Shown here: piece by piece, positions 42,647 to 50,173 of the stretch
How the letters are laid out: every line of letters begins with the position of its first letter
Numbering within the stretch: the first letter of the stretch is position 1
Notes under the pieces: model-generated
The model's database searches: none
What the model saw: the letters and a program-made list of their open reading frames with translations, nothing else
Told to the model about the DNA's origin: nothing
From: Noviherbaspirillum malthae
Lineage (GTDB): Bacteria; Pseudomonadota; Gammaproteobacteria; Burkholderiales; Burkholderiaceae_D
NCBI RefSeq assembly: GCF_015352985.1
Contig: NZ_JACYXF010000043.1
Coordinates: forward strand, 1 to 51,266
DNA: 51,266 nucleotides
Direction: 5' to 3'
Made by a program: the position numbers and the translations under genes

Positions 42647-43639
42647 ATGAAACTCTCTAATAAACCGGTCCTGTTCGTCCTGCTGTGCGTGGTGCTGGCG
42701 ATCGTACCGCTGGCCTCAGACTACGTGCTCGGGATCGTCTCCGAGATACTGATCTTCGCAATCTTCGCGATGAGCCTAAACCTGCTGGTCGGTTACACCG
42801 GACTGATGTCGTTCGGGCATTCCGCGTTCTTCGGGATGGCGACCTATACGGTCATCGCGCTCGGCGTGCACCTTGGCCTGTCAGGCTGGTGGGGGGCTCT
42901 GGCCGGCATTGCGGCCTCGACCCTACTGGCAGCGATTGTTGGCGTGTTCTGCATTAGGGTTTCCGGGATCCCGTTCCTGATGCTGACGATGGCGTTCTCG
43001 CAGCTGCTGTTTGCCGCGGCCTTGAAATGGCGCAGCGTCACCGGCGGCACAGACGGCCTGATCGGCTTCACTCCGCCAGAACTGTTCGGCGTGTCGCTGG
43101 GCGCTTCGGCGACCGCACGCTATGCAGTGGTCGTGATCGGCTTCGTGCTAGTGCTGGCGTTCCTGTGGGCGCTGGTGCGTTCGCCGCTGGGATCGATCTT
43201 CATCGGCATTCGCGACAACGAGCAGCGCATGCGCGCGGTCGGCTACCCGGTGCAGCGCTTCAAGCTGATCGCCTTCACGATCGCCGGGGGCCTCGCCGGC
43301 GTGGGCGGCGCACTGTACGCACTGTTCAATGCCTACGTGTCCACCGACATCCTGCACTGGCACCTGTCCGGCGATGCGCTGATCATGGTGGTGCTGGGTG
43401 GCGGCGGCACGGTGATCGGGCCGGCGGTTGGGGCAGCGATCTTCCTGCTGCTGAAGAACTTCATCAGTTCCTACAACGAGTACTGGTCACTATGGGTCGG
43501 CGTGATCTTCATCCTGTGCGTGATGTTCCTGCGCCAGGGCGTATGGGGATTCGTGGCGGGCAAGTTCGCCGCAGCGAGGGCACTCGGCGGGGCGGCACCG
43601 GCGCCGCAAGCCAATGGCGCGGCAGGAGAAGTGAAATGA
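42647..43639 (+). CDS. LIV-type ABC transporter permease (LivM-like)
   Basis: This 330-residue permease shows MSLNLLVGYTGLMSFGHSAFFGMATYTVIAL, the substrate-path segment GIPFLMLTMAFSQLLFAAALKWRSVTGGTDGLIGF and the EAA-like loop IFIGIRDNEQRMRAVGYPVQRFKLIAFTIAGGLAGVGGALYALFNAYVS. Several hydrophobic helices span the whole length. The C-terminal tail (AARALGGAAPAPQANGAAGE) is Ala-rich and disordered. The stop overlaps the ATG of the first ATPase gene. Confidence 0.92.
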   Translation: MKLSNKPVLFVLLCVVLAIVPLASDYVLGIVSEILIFAIFAMSLNLLVGYTGLMSFGHSAFFGMATYTVIALGVHLGLSGWWGALAGIAASTLLAAIVGVFCIRVSGIPFLMLTMAFSQLLFAAALKWRSVTGGTDGLIGFTPPELFGVSLGASATARYAVVVIGFVLVLAFLWALVRSPLGSIFIGIRDNEQRMRAVGYPVQRFKLIAFTIAGGLAGVGGALYALFNAYVSTDILHWHLSGDALIMVVLGGGGTVIGPAVGAAIFLLLKNFISSYNEYWSLWVGVIFILCVMFLRQGVWGFVAGKFAAARALGGAAPAPQANGAAGEVK

Positions 43640-44382
43640 CGGCACTACTCCAGACGGAAAAGCTGCACAAGGCGTTTGGCAGCCTGGTCGTGACCAAGGA
43701 CGTCGACCTCGCGGTCGAGGTCGGGCAGAAGCACGTGATCATCGGGCCGAACGGGGCCGGCAAGACCAGCCTCGTGCACCAGTTGACCGGCCAGTTGCGC
43801 CCGACCTCGGGTCGGGTGCTGTTTAACGGGGCGGATATTACCGGCGCGGCGCCCGAGGCGATCTGCCAGATGGGCGTGGGCCGCACTTTCCAAAAGAACA
43901 ACCTGTTCCTGTCGCTGTCGGTGCGCGAGAACGTGCGGCTGGCGGTGCAGGCCAAGCAGGGTGGCTGGTACGAGGCGATCCGAAGTGTCGCATCGCGGCG
44001 CAAACAGTGGGAGCGTGCCGACCAGATCCTCGAGCAGGTGCAACTGGCCGGCAGTTACGACCGTGCAGTGTCGGCGCTGTCCTACGGCGAGCAACGCCAG
44101 CTGGAGGTGGCAATTGCGCTGGCGGCGGAGCCGACACTGCTGCTGCTGGATGAGCCGACGTCGGGCATGTCGCCGGCCGAGACCGACCGCATGATCGATC
44201 TTGTGCGCGGCTTGCCGAAGCATCTCGGCGTGTTGATGATCGAGCACGACATGAAGGTGGTGTTCTCGCTGGCCGACCGGATCACGGTGCTGTACTACGG
44301 CGAGGTGCTGGCCTCCGGTTCGCCGGCCGAAATTCAGGGCCATCCGCGCGTACGCGAGGTCTATCTTGGGGGAAAACACTAA
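43636..44382 (+). CDS. LIV-type ABC transporter ATPase (LivG-like)
   Basis: This 248-residue ATP-binding subunit has Walker A GPNGAGKTS, signature VSALSYGEQRQLEVAIALA, Walker B LLLLDEPTSGMS, and switch His in MIEHDMKVVF. The short family C-terminus is present (GSPAEIQGHPRVREVYLGG). The start at 43636 overlaps the stop of the permease gene (ATGA). A much longer open frame running from 43027 lies in the permease gene and is not coding. Confidence 0.92.
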   Translation: MTALLQTEKLHKAFGSLVVTKDVDLAVEVGQKHVIIGPNGAGKTSLVHQLTGQLRPTSGRVLFNGADITGAAPEAICQMGVGRTFQKNNLFLSLSVRENVRLAVQAKQGGWYEAIRSVASRRKQWERADQILEQVQLAGSYDRAVSALSYGEQRQLEVAIALAAEPTLLLLDEPTSGMSPAETDRMIDLVRGLPKHLGVLMIEHDMKVVFSLADRITVLYYGEVLASGSPAEIQGHPRVREVYLGGKH

Positions 44383-45078
44383 ATGCTCGAAGTCGACAAC
44401 ATACACAGCTACTATGGCGACAGCCACGTGTTGCGCGGCGTTTCGCTGCAGGTCAAGCCGGGCGAGGTCACCTCGATCCTCGGCCGCAACGGGGCCGGTA
44501 AGACCACAACCGTACTGTCCATCATGGGCTACCTGAAGCCGCGCCAGGGCACGGTCGTCTACGACGGGAAACCGATCAATGGACTGCCGTCGCACCGGAT
44601 CTCGCGCATGGGCCTGGGCTTCGTGCCGCAGGAGCGCGGCGTGTTCCCTAGCCTATCGGTCGAGGAAAACCTGACGGTCGCGGCGCGTCCGGGCCGCGAC
44701 GGCCGCTGGACGCTGGAACGGATCTATGAACTGTTCCCGCGCCTGAAGGAGCGCCGCAACAACCGCGGCTTCCAGCTCTCCGGCGGCGAGCAGCAGATGG
44801 TGTCGATTGCGCGCGCACTGTTGCTCAATCCGTCGGTCATCATCCTGGACGAGCCGTCCGAGGGTCTCGCGCCGCTGATCGTCGATGAGATTGTCGAGAT
44901 CCTGCGTAAGATGAAGAACGAGGGACTGGCGATCCTGTTGATTGAGCAAAACCTGAAGGCGGCGCTGGACCTGGGCGACATGCACTACGTACTATCCAAG
45001 GGCGAGGTCTGCTTCACCGGCACCAGCGACTCGCTGCGCGGTAATGACGCGGTGCTCTCGACGCATCTGAGCGTCTGA
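44383..45078 (+). CDS. LIV-type ABC transporter ATPase (LivF-like)
   Basis: This 231-residue second ATPase of the importer has Walker A GRNGAGKTT, signature FQLSGGEQQMVSIARALLLNP, Walker B VIILDEPSEGLAPLIVDEI, and LLIEQNLKAALDLGDMHYVLSKGEVCFTG. It starts on the base after the LivG stop. This completes the transporter; the SDR gene follows after 28 bp and may share the transcript. Confidence 0.92.
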   Translation: MLEVDNIHSYYGDSHVLRGVSLQVKPGEVTSILGRNGAGKTTTVLSIMGYLKPRQGTVVYDGKPINGLPSHRISRMGLGFVPQERGVFPSLSVEENLTVAARPGRDGRWTLERIYELFPRLKERRNNRGFQLSGGEQQMVSIARALLLNPSVIILDEPSEGLAPLIVDEIVEILRKMKNEGLAILLIEQNLKAALDLGDMHYVLSKGEVCFTGTSDSLRGNDAVLSTHLSV

Positions 45079-45106
45079 CCGGACGGCGCAGAGAAGGAGT
45101 TGGACA

Positions 45107-45844
45107 ATGCAAAATCTGTTCGTGGTGACCGGCGGCAGCCGCGGGATTGGCGCGCAGATTGCGCGCCAGGCCGCCCGCCACTATCCGGTCGTGATCACTT
45201 ACCGCAGCCGGGCCGACGAGGCCACGAAGCTAGTGCGGGACATCGAGGCTGCCGGCGGGCAGGCATGGGCAATCTGCGCGGATGTCGGCGACGAGGCGGC
45301 GATGACGGACGCGTTTGCGCAAATCGATGCGCTGGGCTCGATCGCGGTGCTGGTCAACAATGCCGGCGTCACCGGCGGCACCGCGCGGGTGGACGAGGTG
45401 CGCGCCGAGACGCTGGCCGAGGTCTGGCGGGTCAACGTCACCGGCGCGTTCATTGCCGCGCGAGAAGCGGTGCGGCGCATGTCGACCGCACGCGGTGGCG
45501 CCGGCGGCGTGATCGTCAACGTGTCGTCGGCCGCGTCAGTGCTCGGCTCGGCGCATACCTGGGTCCACTACGCGGCCAGCAAGGGTGCGATGGACACGAT
45601 GACCGTCGGGCTGGCCAGGGAAGTCGCGCGGGAAGGCATCCGCGTCAATGCGGTACGCCCGGGCCTGATCGATACCGAGATCCAGCGCGACCGCCCGCCG
45701 CAACTGCTGGCGCAGATGGTGGCGGCGATTCCAATGGGGAGGATGGGTACCGCTGAAGAGATGGCGCAAACCGTTCTGTGGCTGGCTTCCCCGGCCGCAT
45801 CCTACGTGACAGGCGCCCTGCTGGATGCGCGGGGTGGGCTGTGA
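45107..45844 (+). CDS. Short-chain dehydrogenase/reductase (SDR)
   Basis: This 245-residue classical SDR has the cofactor motif VTGGSRGIGAQIARQAA, the NNAG-type segment VLVNNAGVTGG, catalytic Ser in VIVNVSSAASVLGS, and Tyr-x-x-x-Lys in WVHYAASKGAMDTMTVGLAREVAREGIRVNAVRPGLIDTEI. An Arg pair after the first beta strand (TYRSRADEATK) hints at NADP preference. AAGGAG precedes the ATG. Its substrate is unknown; oxidation of a dihydrodiol-type or hydroxy-acid intermediate would suit a Rieske cluster. It is coupled to the following MDR gene. Confidence 0.9.
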   Translation: MQNLFVVTGGSRGIGAQIARQAARHYPVVITYRSRADEATKLVRDIEAAGGQAWAICADVGDEAAMTDAFAQIDALGSIAVLVNNAGVTGGTARVDEVRAETLAEVWRVNVTGAFIAAREAVRRMSTARGGAGGVIVNVSSAASVLGSAHTWVHYAASKGAMDTMTVGLAREVAREGIRVNAVRPGLIDTEIQRDRPPQLLAQMVAAIPMGRMGTAEEMAQTVLWLASPAASYVTGALLDARGGL

Positions 45845-45876
45845 CCGCAGCGCAGGACCTGCCTTGTGCGGACGCG

Positions 45877-46860
45877 ATGAAAGCGATCGAGATCACAGCA
45901 TCCGGTCCTCCCGACGTGCTCCGGCCATGCGTACGGCCGGTGCCCACGTGCGCACGGGGCGAGGTGCTGATCAGGGTGCATGCGGCGGGCATCAACCGGC
46001 CGGACCTCTCGCAACGCATGGGCAAGCATATGCCCCCTCCGGGCGTGACCGACATCCCCGGGCTGGAAGTGGCGGGCACCATAGTCGCCGGCGACCTCGC
46101 CGGTAGCCGGTTCGCGCCGGGAGACGCCGTCTGCGCGCTGCTGCCGGGAGGCGGCTACGCCGAATACTGCACCGTGCCGCTGGGTCAGTGCCTGCCGGTT
46201 CCGGAAGGCCTGTCGATGGCCGAGGCCGCGTCCCTTCCCGAGACCTTCTTTACGGTATGGAGCAACGTCTACGACCGCGCGCACCTGAAGCGCGGAGAGA
46301 CGCTGCTCGTACATGGCGGCGCATCGGGTATTGGCGTGGCCGCCATACAGATCGCCACGGCGCTCGGCAGCCGCGTGTGGGCGACGGCCAGCAGCGACGA
46401 GAAATGTCGCGCATGCGAAGCACTCGGCGCGGTGCGCGGAATCAATTACCGCACCCAGGATTTCGGGCAGGCGGTGAGAGAGGGCACCGGCGGGAGCGGC
46501 GTGGACGTGATCCTCGACATGGTCGGCGGCGACTATCTCCAACGTGATGTCGACTGCTTGGCCGATGATGGCCGCGTCGTGCTGATCTCGATGCTGGGCG
46601 GCCCGGCCGGCAGCATCGATCTCGCGCAACTCATGCGCCGCCGGCTGACGGTCTCCGGCTCGATGCTGCGTGCGCGCGCCGCCCCGGTCAAGGCGGCAAT
46701 TGCCGTCAGCCTCCGCCGCCATGTCTGGCCGCTTCTGGAAGCAGGAGCGATCAAGCAGGTCGTCCATGCCTGCTTTCCTCTCGAGGAGGCTGCCGCTGCG
46801 CATCGGCTAATGGAAAGCGGCACCCACGTGGGAAAGATCGTGCTCCTGGTCCGGGATTGA
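45877..46860 (+). CDS. MDR-superfamily NAD(P)H:quinone oxidoreductase (PIG3-like)
   Basis: This 327-residue zinc-free MDR protein starts MKAIEITASGPPDVLRPCVRPVP. Visible are VHAAGINRPDLSQRMGKHMPPPGVTDIPGLEVAGTIV, the LPETFFTVWSNVYDRAHLKRGETLLVHGGASGIGVAAIQIA cofactor region typical for PIG3/TP53I3 quinone reductases, and HRLMESGTHVGKIVLLV. A GTG at 45841, overlapping the SDR stop, would add twelve residues and is a possible coupled start; homology favours 45877. It is a third MDR enzyme in the window, distinct from those at 8794 and 39379. Confidence 0.85.
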   Translation: MKAIEITASGPPDVLRPCVRPVPTCARGEVLIRVHAAGINRPDLSQRMGKHMPPPGVTDIPGLEVAGTIVAGDLAGSRFAPGDAVCALLPGGGYAEYCTVPLGQCLPVPEGLSMAEAASLPETFFTVWSNVYDRAHLKRGETLLVHGGASGIGVAAIQIATALGSRVWATASSDEKCRACEALGAVRGINYRTQDFGQAVREGTGGSGVDVILDMVGGDYLQRDVDCLADDGRVVLISMLGGPAGSIDLAQLMRRRLTVSGSMLRARAAPVKAAIAVSLRRHVWPLLEAGAIKQVVHACFPLEEAAAAHRLMESGTHVGKIVLLVRD

Positions 46861-47000
46861 CACGGATGACTGCACCCGCGAGCGAGACAGCAGGACAGAA
46901 CGCCGTGCCGGGTTAGGCCGGGACGCCCTCGATACGGGCGGAGCCCGACGGCAGGTCAACAGGTCAACACTAACGCATCATCAACGGAGGAGACACCACC

Positions 47001-48023
47001 ATGCTGGCACATTCCATACAAAGACTCACAGGCCTGAAACGGTCCTGGCTGGCTGCGGGGGCCGTTATGCTGGCCGCCACCGCGGCACCGGACCTTACAT
47101 CCGCCCAGAGCGGCAAGCCGGCGCGCGCATGGCCGACCGAGACCGTCAAACTGATCGTGCCCACTGCGCCTGGCTCGTCTGGGGACATCGTGGCGCGTCT
47201 CCTGGCCAACAAGCTGTCGCCCATCTGGGGACATCCGGTGGTGATCGAAAATCGCCCCGGCGCGGGGGGGCTGATCGCGATGCGGGCCACTGCGTCGGCT
47301 GCACCCGACGGCCACACGCTCACGCTCACCCACACATCGGCCGCTGTAGTCACGCCCTATGTCTACCGCGCGGCAAAGTACGACGTCGAAAAGGATTTCA
47401 CTCCAATAGCGGTGATCGGTTATACGCCCATGGCGATCGTCGCCTCCGTCCAATCCAGGGAGAAGGACCTCGCGGAACTGATCGAAGCGTCGCGTCAGAA
47501 TCCCGACAAGCTCGCAATGGGCCATCCCGGGCATGCCACGATGGCACACCTGTCGGCGGAGCTACTCGGCCAAGAGGCGGGTGCGAAGATATTCCTCGCC
47601 AACATGGGCAGTGCAGCCAACGGCCTCAAGGGCGTCCTCGCCGGCGACATCCGGTATTACATAGACGGACTGGCGCCCCTGATGCCCATGATCCGCAGTA
47701 ACCGCGTGCGGCTGCTGACGGTGTTCTCCGATAAGGTGCCGGATGGACTGGAGGGCACGACGCTGGCAAAGTCATCCGCAGCGGGCATGGTGATGCACGG
47801 GTGGTTTGCAATGATGGGGCCGGCCGGCATGCCGAAGGCGGTGACGGGAAAGATCAATGCCGACGTGAACCAGGTGCTTGCACTGCCCGAGATCGCGGCA
47901 CGCCTCAAGGACTTCGCGACCTATCCGCAGACGGGCAGCGTGGACGAGGCGACTAGCTACATCCAGGCGGAGAAACAACGCTGGAGCAAGGTACTAAAGC
48001 GCGCCAATATCGAAGCGCAATAG
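47001..48023 (+). CDS. Bug/TctC-family periplasmic solute-binding protein
   Basis: This 340-residue Bug receptor has signal sequence text SWLAAGAVMLAATAAPDLTSAQS. Mature landmarks are WPTETVKLIVPTAPGSSGDIVARLLANK, VIENRPGAGGLIAMRATASAAPDGHTLTLTHTSAAV, and LAMGHPGHATMAHLSAELL. Some otherwise common Bug residues differ (VPTAPG for VPFPPG, MGHPGHATM), so it is a more divergent member. GGAGGAGAC is upstream of the ATG. It stands alone in a 140-bp gap after the MDR gene and before the porin region. Confidence 0.88.
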   Translation: MLAHSIQRLTGLKRSWLAAGAVMLAATAAPDLTSAQSGKPARAWPTETVKLIVPTAPGSSGDIVARLLANKLSPIWGHPVVIENRPGAGGLIAMRATASAAPDGHTLTLTHTSAAVVTPYVYRAAKYDVEKDFTPIAVIGYTPMAIVASVQSREKDLAELIEASRQNPDKLAMGHPGHATMAHLSAELLGQEAGAKIFLANMGSAANGLKGVLAGDIRYYIDGLAPLMPMIRSNRVRLLTVFSDKVPDGLEGTTLAKSSAAGMVMHGWFAMMGPAGMPKAVTGKINADVNQVLALPEIAARLKDFATYPQTGSVDEATSYIQAEKQRWSKVLKRANIEAQ

Positions 48024-48171
48024 CGCACCCCCATGCGCGCATTGCGGCCGAGATCGACGATCAGGTACGAACTGTGATGGCGGCCCGGTACCGTCGCCAT
48101 CTTCTGACACGTCCGATCTCCGGCAGCGTACGGTGCGCTGTTCGCACGCATCGCAGGACCTGTTCTGCAAC

Positions 48172-48188
48172 GGAATAACTGCTATTCC
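48172..48188. promoter_or_regulatory. Candidate operator, GGAAYA-N5-TRTTCC repeat, site 3
   Basis: GGAATA-ACTGC-TATTCC is a perfect 6-bp dyad in the 325-bp gap before the porin gene. It shares the pattern of sites 25559-25575 and 34470-34486. No gene was seen in the rest of this gap. Confidence 0.6.
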
Positions 48189-48348
48189 ACTCCGTGGCTT
48201 GTTGGATGCATGGCTTCAGTAGAAACTTTACGCAGCGAAGGATCGCGTGCCGCGATCCGCGCACGGCAGTGCGCGCATTGCCGAACAGAGGTCGCCTAGC
48301 GTTGAATAAGGGCGACCATAACAGGAGCAGACAATTCAAGGAGATGCG

Positions 48349-49380
48349 GTGAAAAAGGCACTACTTTTGCTATTGGGAGCCAGTACACTGGCCGGCAGCG
48401 CGATCGCGCAGACCAACGTGTCGATTTACGGCCTGGTGGACGCTGGCATCGTGCATGAACGCGGCGGCGCAACCGACAGCGTTACGCTGCTGGGCAGCGG
48501 CATTGCCGCCGGGTCGCGTCTCGGCTTCCGCGGTGTGGAAGACCTTGGTGGCGGCCTGGCAGCCACCTTCGTACTCGAAATGGGATTCAACATCGACACC
48601 GGCGTCTCGGGACAGGGCGCGCTCTTCGGCCGTCAGGCATGGGTCGGTCTGCAGCAAAATGGTGTCGGCAACGTGATGCTCGGCCGTCAGTACACCCCCT
48701 TGTTCAACACCGTCAATGCAATTGACCCCTTCGGCGGTGCGAGCATGGCCGGGTCCGGCAACAACATGCTTGCTGAAGGCGGCATTCGCATGAACAACAC
48801 CGTCAAGGTTGCCGCAGTCGGAACCGGCCCCCTGGTCGCAGAGGTGGCGTACGGCTTCGGCGAAACCCCGGGCGACAGCAGCGCCAACCGCAACATGGGT
48901 GCAATGCTGGGCTACAAGAGCGGACCTGTGGATGTCCGGTTCGGCTACCACCGTAACAACAACGCCGACGGCACCGACGACGGCCGCAGCGCGATGATCG
49001 GCGGCACCTACGACTTCAAGGTCGCCAAGGCACATCTGGGTATGCAAGCGAACAAGGGCCTCGTGATCATCAACGGCCGCCCGATCGCCGATACGGATAC
49101 CCGTGACCTGATCATCGGCGCCACCGTACCGTTCGGGGCCAACAGTCTGCTCGTGTCCTATACTCACAAGGATGACCGCAGTGCCGCTGATGGCGACGCG
49201 CGTCAGCTGGCACTCGGTATCTCGCATCGCCTCTCCAAGCGCACCGATCTGTATGCGTCGGTCGCGCGTATCAAGAACGACGCGCCAGTTGGCTCGGTGC
49301 GCTTCTACACCGTCGGCAACGGCTCTAGCCAGGGCACGGGCGACCGCGCGTTCAACGTCGGCGTGCGTCATTTGTTCTGA
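48349..49380 (+). CDS. Gram-negative general porin
   Basis: This 343-residue outer-membrane porin of the betaproteobacterial trimeric type starts at GTG 48349 with AAGGAG upstream. The signal peptide is MKKALLLLLGASTLAGSAIA, and the mature protein begins QTNVSIYGLVDAGIVHERGG. It has the repeated beta-strand pattern of porins, including SRLGFRGVEDLGGGLAATFVLEMGFNID, LFGRQAWVGLQQNGVGNVMLGRQYTPLFN and the C-terminal strand ending AFNVGVRHLF with the terminal Phe needed for outer-membrane assembly. A strong terminator follows. With operator site 3 it is probably induced together with the pathway to admit the aromatic acid. Confidence 0.92.
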   Translation: MKKALLLLLGASTLAGSAIAQTNVSIYGLVDAGIVHERGGATDSVTLLGSGIAAGSRLGFRGVEDLGGGLAATFVLEMGFNIDTGVSGQGALFGRQAWVGLQQNGVGNVMLGRQYTPLFNTVNAIDPFGGASMAGSGNNMLAEGGIRMNNTVKVAAVGTGPLVAEVAYGFGETPGDSSANRNMGAMLGYKSGPVDVRFGYHRNNNADGTDDGRSAMIGGTYDFKVAKAHLGMQANKGLVIINGRPIADTDTRDLIIGATVPFGANSLLVSYTHKDDRSAADGDARQLALGISHRLSKRTDLYASVARIKNDAPVGSVRFYTVGNGSSQGTGDRAFNVGVRHLF

Positions 49381-49416
49381 CGCCGTCATCCCATTGATTG
49401 ATCATCAAGGTACTTC

Positions 49417-49440
49417 AGCGCGGGCGACCGCGCTTTTTTT
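49417..49440 (+). terminator. Rho-independent terminator after the porin gene
   Basis: A 7-bp stem AGCGCGG-GCGA-CCGCGCT is followed by a run of seven T. It lies 36 bp after the porin stop and marks the right end of cluster B. Confidence 0.85.
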
Positions 49441-49501
49441 CGGCCGGCTTTTCCGTGCGTGCGCGAGATGTTCACAAAGCAACCGGTCCGTTGATGTGTA
49501 A

Positions 49502-49849
49502 GCGTCTGACGAAGCTTCCAATTACCCGCCACAGGCATTGCTGTGCACCGACCAGGAAATGATGCCGGCCCAAATTCTCGGCTGGTTCGTGCGGCGCTGG
49601 CAGGTCGAGGTAACGTTTGAAGAAACGCGTGCACACCTGGGCATGGAAACGCAGCGACAGTGGTCGGCTCCGGCGATTTCCCGTACTACCCCGGCGATAC
49701 TGGCCCTGTACTCGGTGGTGACATTGCTGGCCAAGCCCTTGTTCGAACAAGGCTTGGTCGCTATCCGAACGGCGGCCTGGTATGACAAGCAGGTCGCAAC
49801 CTTCTCCGATACGATCGCCTTGGTGCGTCGCTATTTATGGTACGCGTAG
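49502..49849 (+). pseudogene. DDE transposase, C-terminal fragment
   Basis: About 115 codons of a transposase tail are visible: NYPPQALLCTDQEMMPAQILGWFVRRWQVEVTFEETRAHLGMETQRQWSAPAISRTTPAILALYSVVTLLA, ending at a TAG. The segment RRWQVEVTFEE(T)RAHLGMETQRQWS carries the last catalytic Glu of a widespread DDE family with no fixed IS name from memory. The N-terminal two thirds are missing; the frame begins abruptly after cluster B. It marks a rearrangement point at the right border. Confidence 0.75.
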
Positions 49850-49925
49850 ACTTTATCCATGTCGGACAAATCAGCCGATATAATAAAAATCCCGCGTGCC
49901 TTGTTTCTGCGCTTGACCGATACGC

Positions 49926-50173
49926 TTGCGTATATATCAGGCGGCGTTTGATAGAGTACCTGACGCTCATGGCCTTCAAAGCTGGATCGATTACGTAAAT
50001 GCGGGCAATAGTTTGGAACAAGTCTCTTCGGGATTTACCGATTCCGATGAACTCAAATTGCTGTACGGTGCAAATGTTTTGCACGATCAGTTTGTTACCC
50101 GCCTGTATGCCAACGTGTTGCACCGATTGCCCGACGAGGGCGGCTTTGCAACGTGGATGAATGCATTAAATAG
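49926..50173 (+). pseudogene. DUF4214-like gene fragment cut by the IS701-like element
   Basis: This in-frame stump reads LRIYQAAFDRVPDAHGLQSWIDYVNAGNSLEQVSSGFTDSDEL, then ANVLHDQFVTRLYANVLHRLPDEGGFATWMNALNS. This is the DUF4214 pattern (repeats around QLY-N-VLGR-PD-GG-FW), found in large secreted or surface proteins. A stop (TGA 49914-49916) precedes it and no proper start is seen. The IS701-like element begins at about 50174 and replaces the 3' part. Both ends are therefore lost. The host replicon probably had a large DUF4214 gene here before the rearrangements. Confidence 0.65.

Noticed and set aside
43027..43635. Long open frame running through the permease gene into the ATPase gene
   Set aside because: The text before 43636 is Arg-rich antisense-like sequence with no family match; it is an out-of-frame shadow in GC-rich DNA, and the ATPase starts at 43636.
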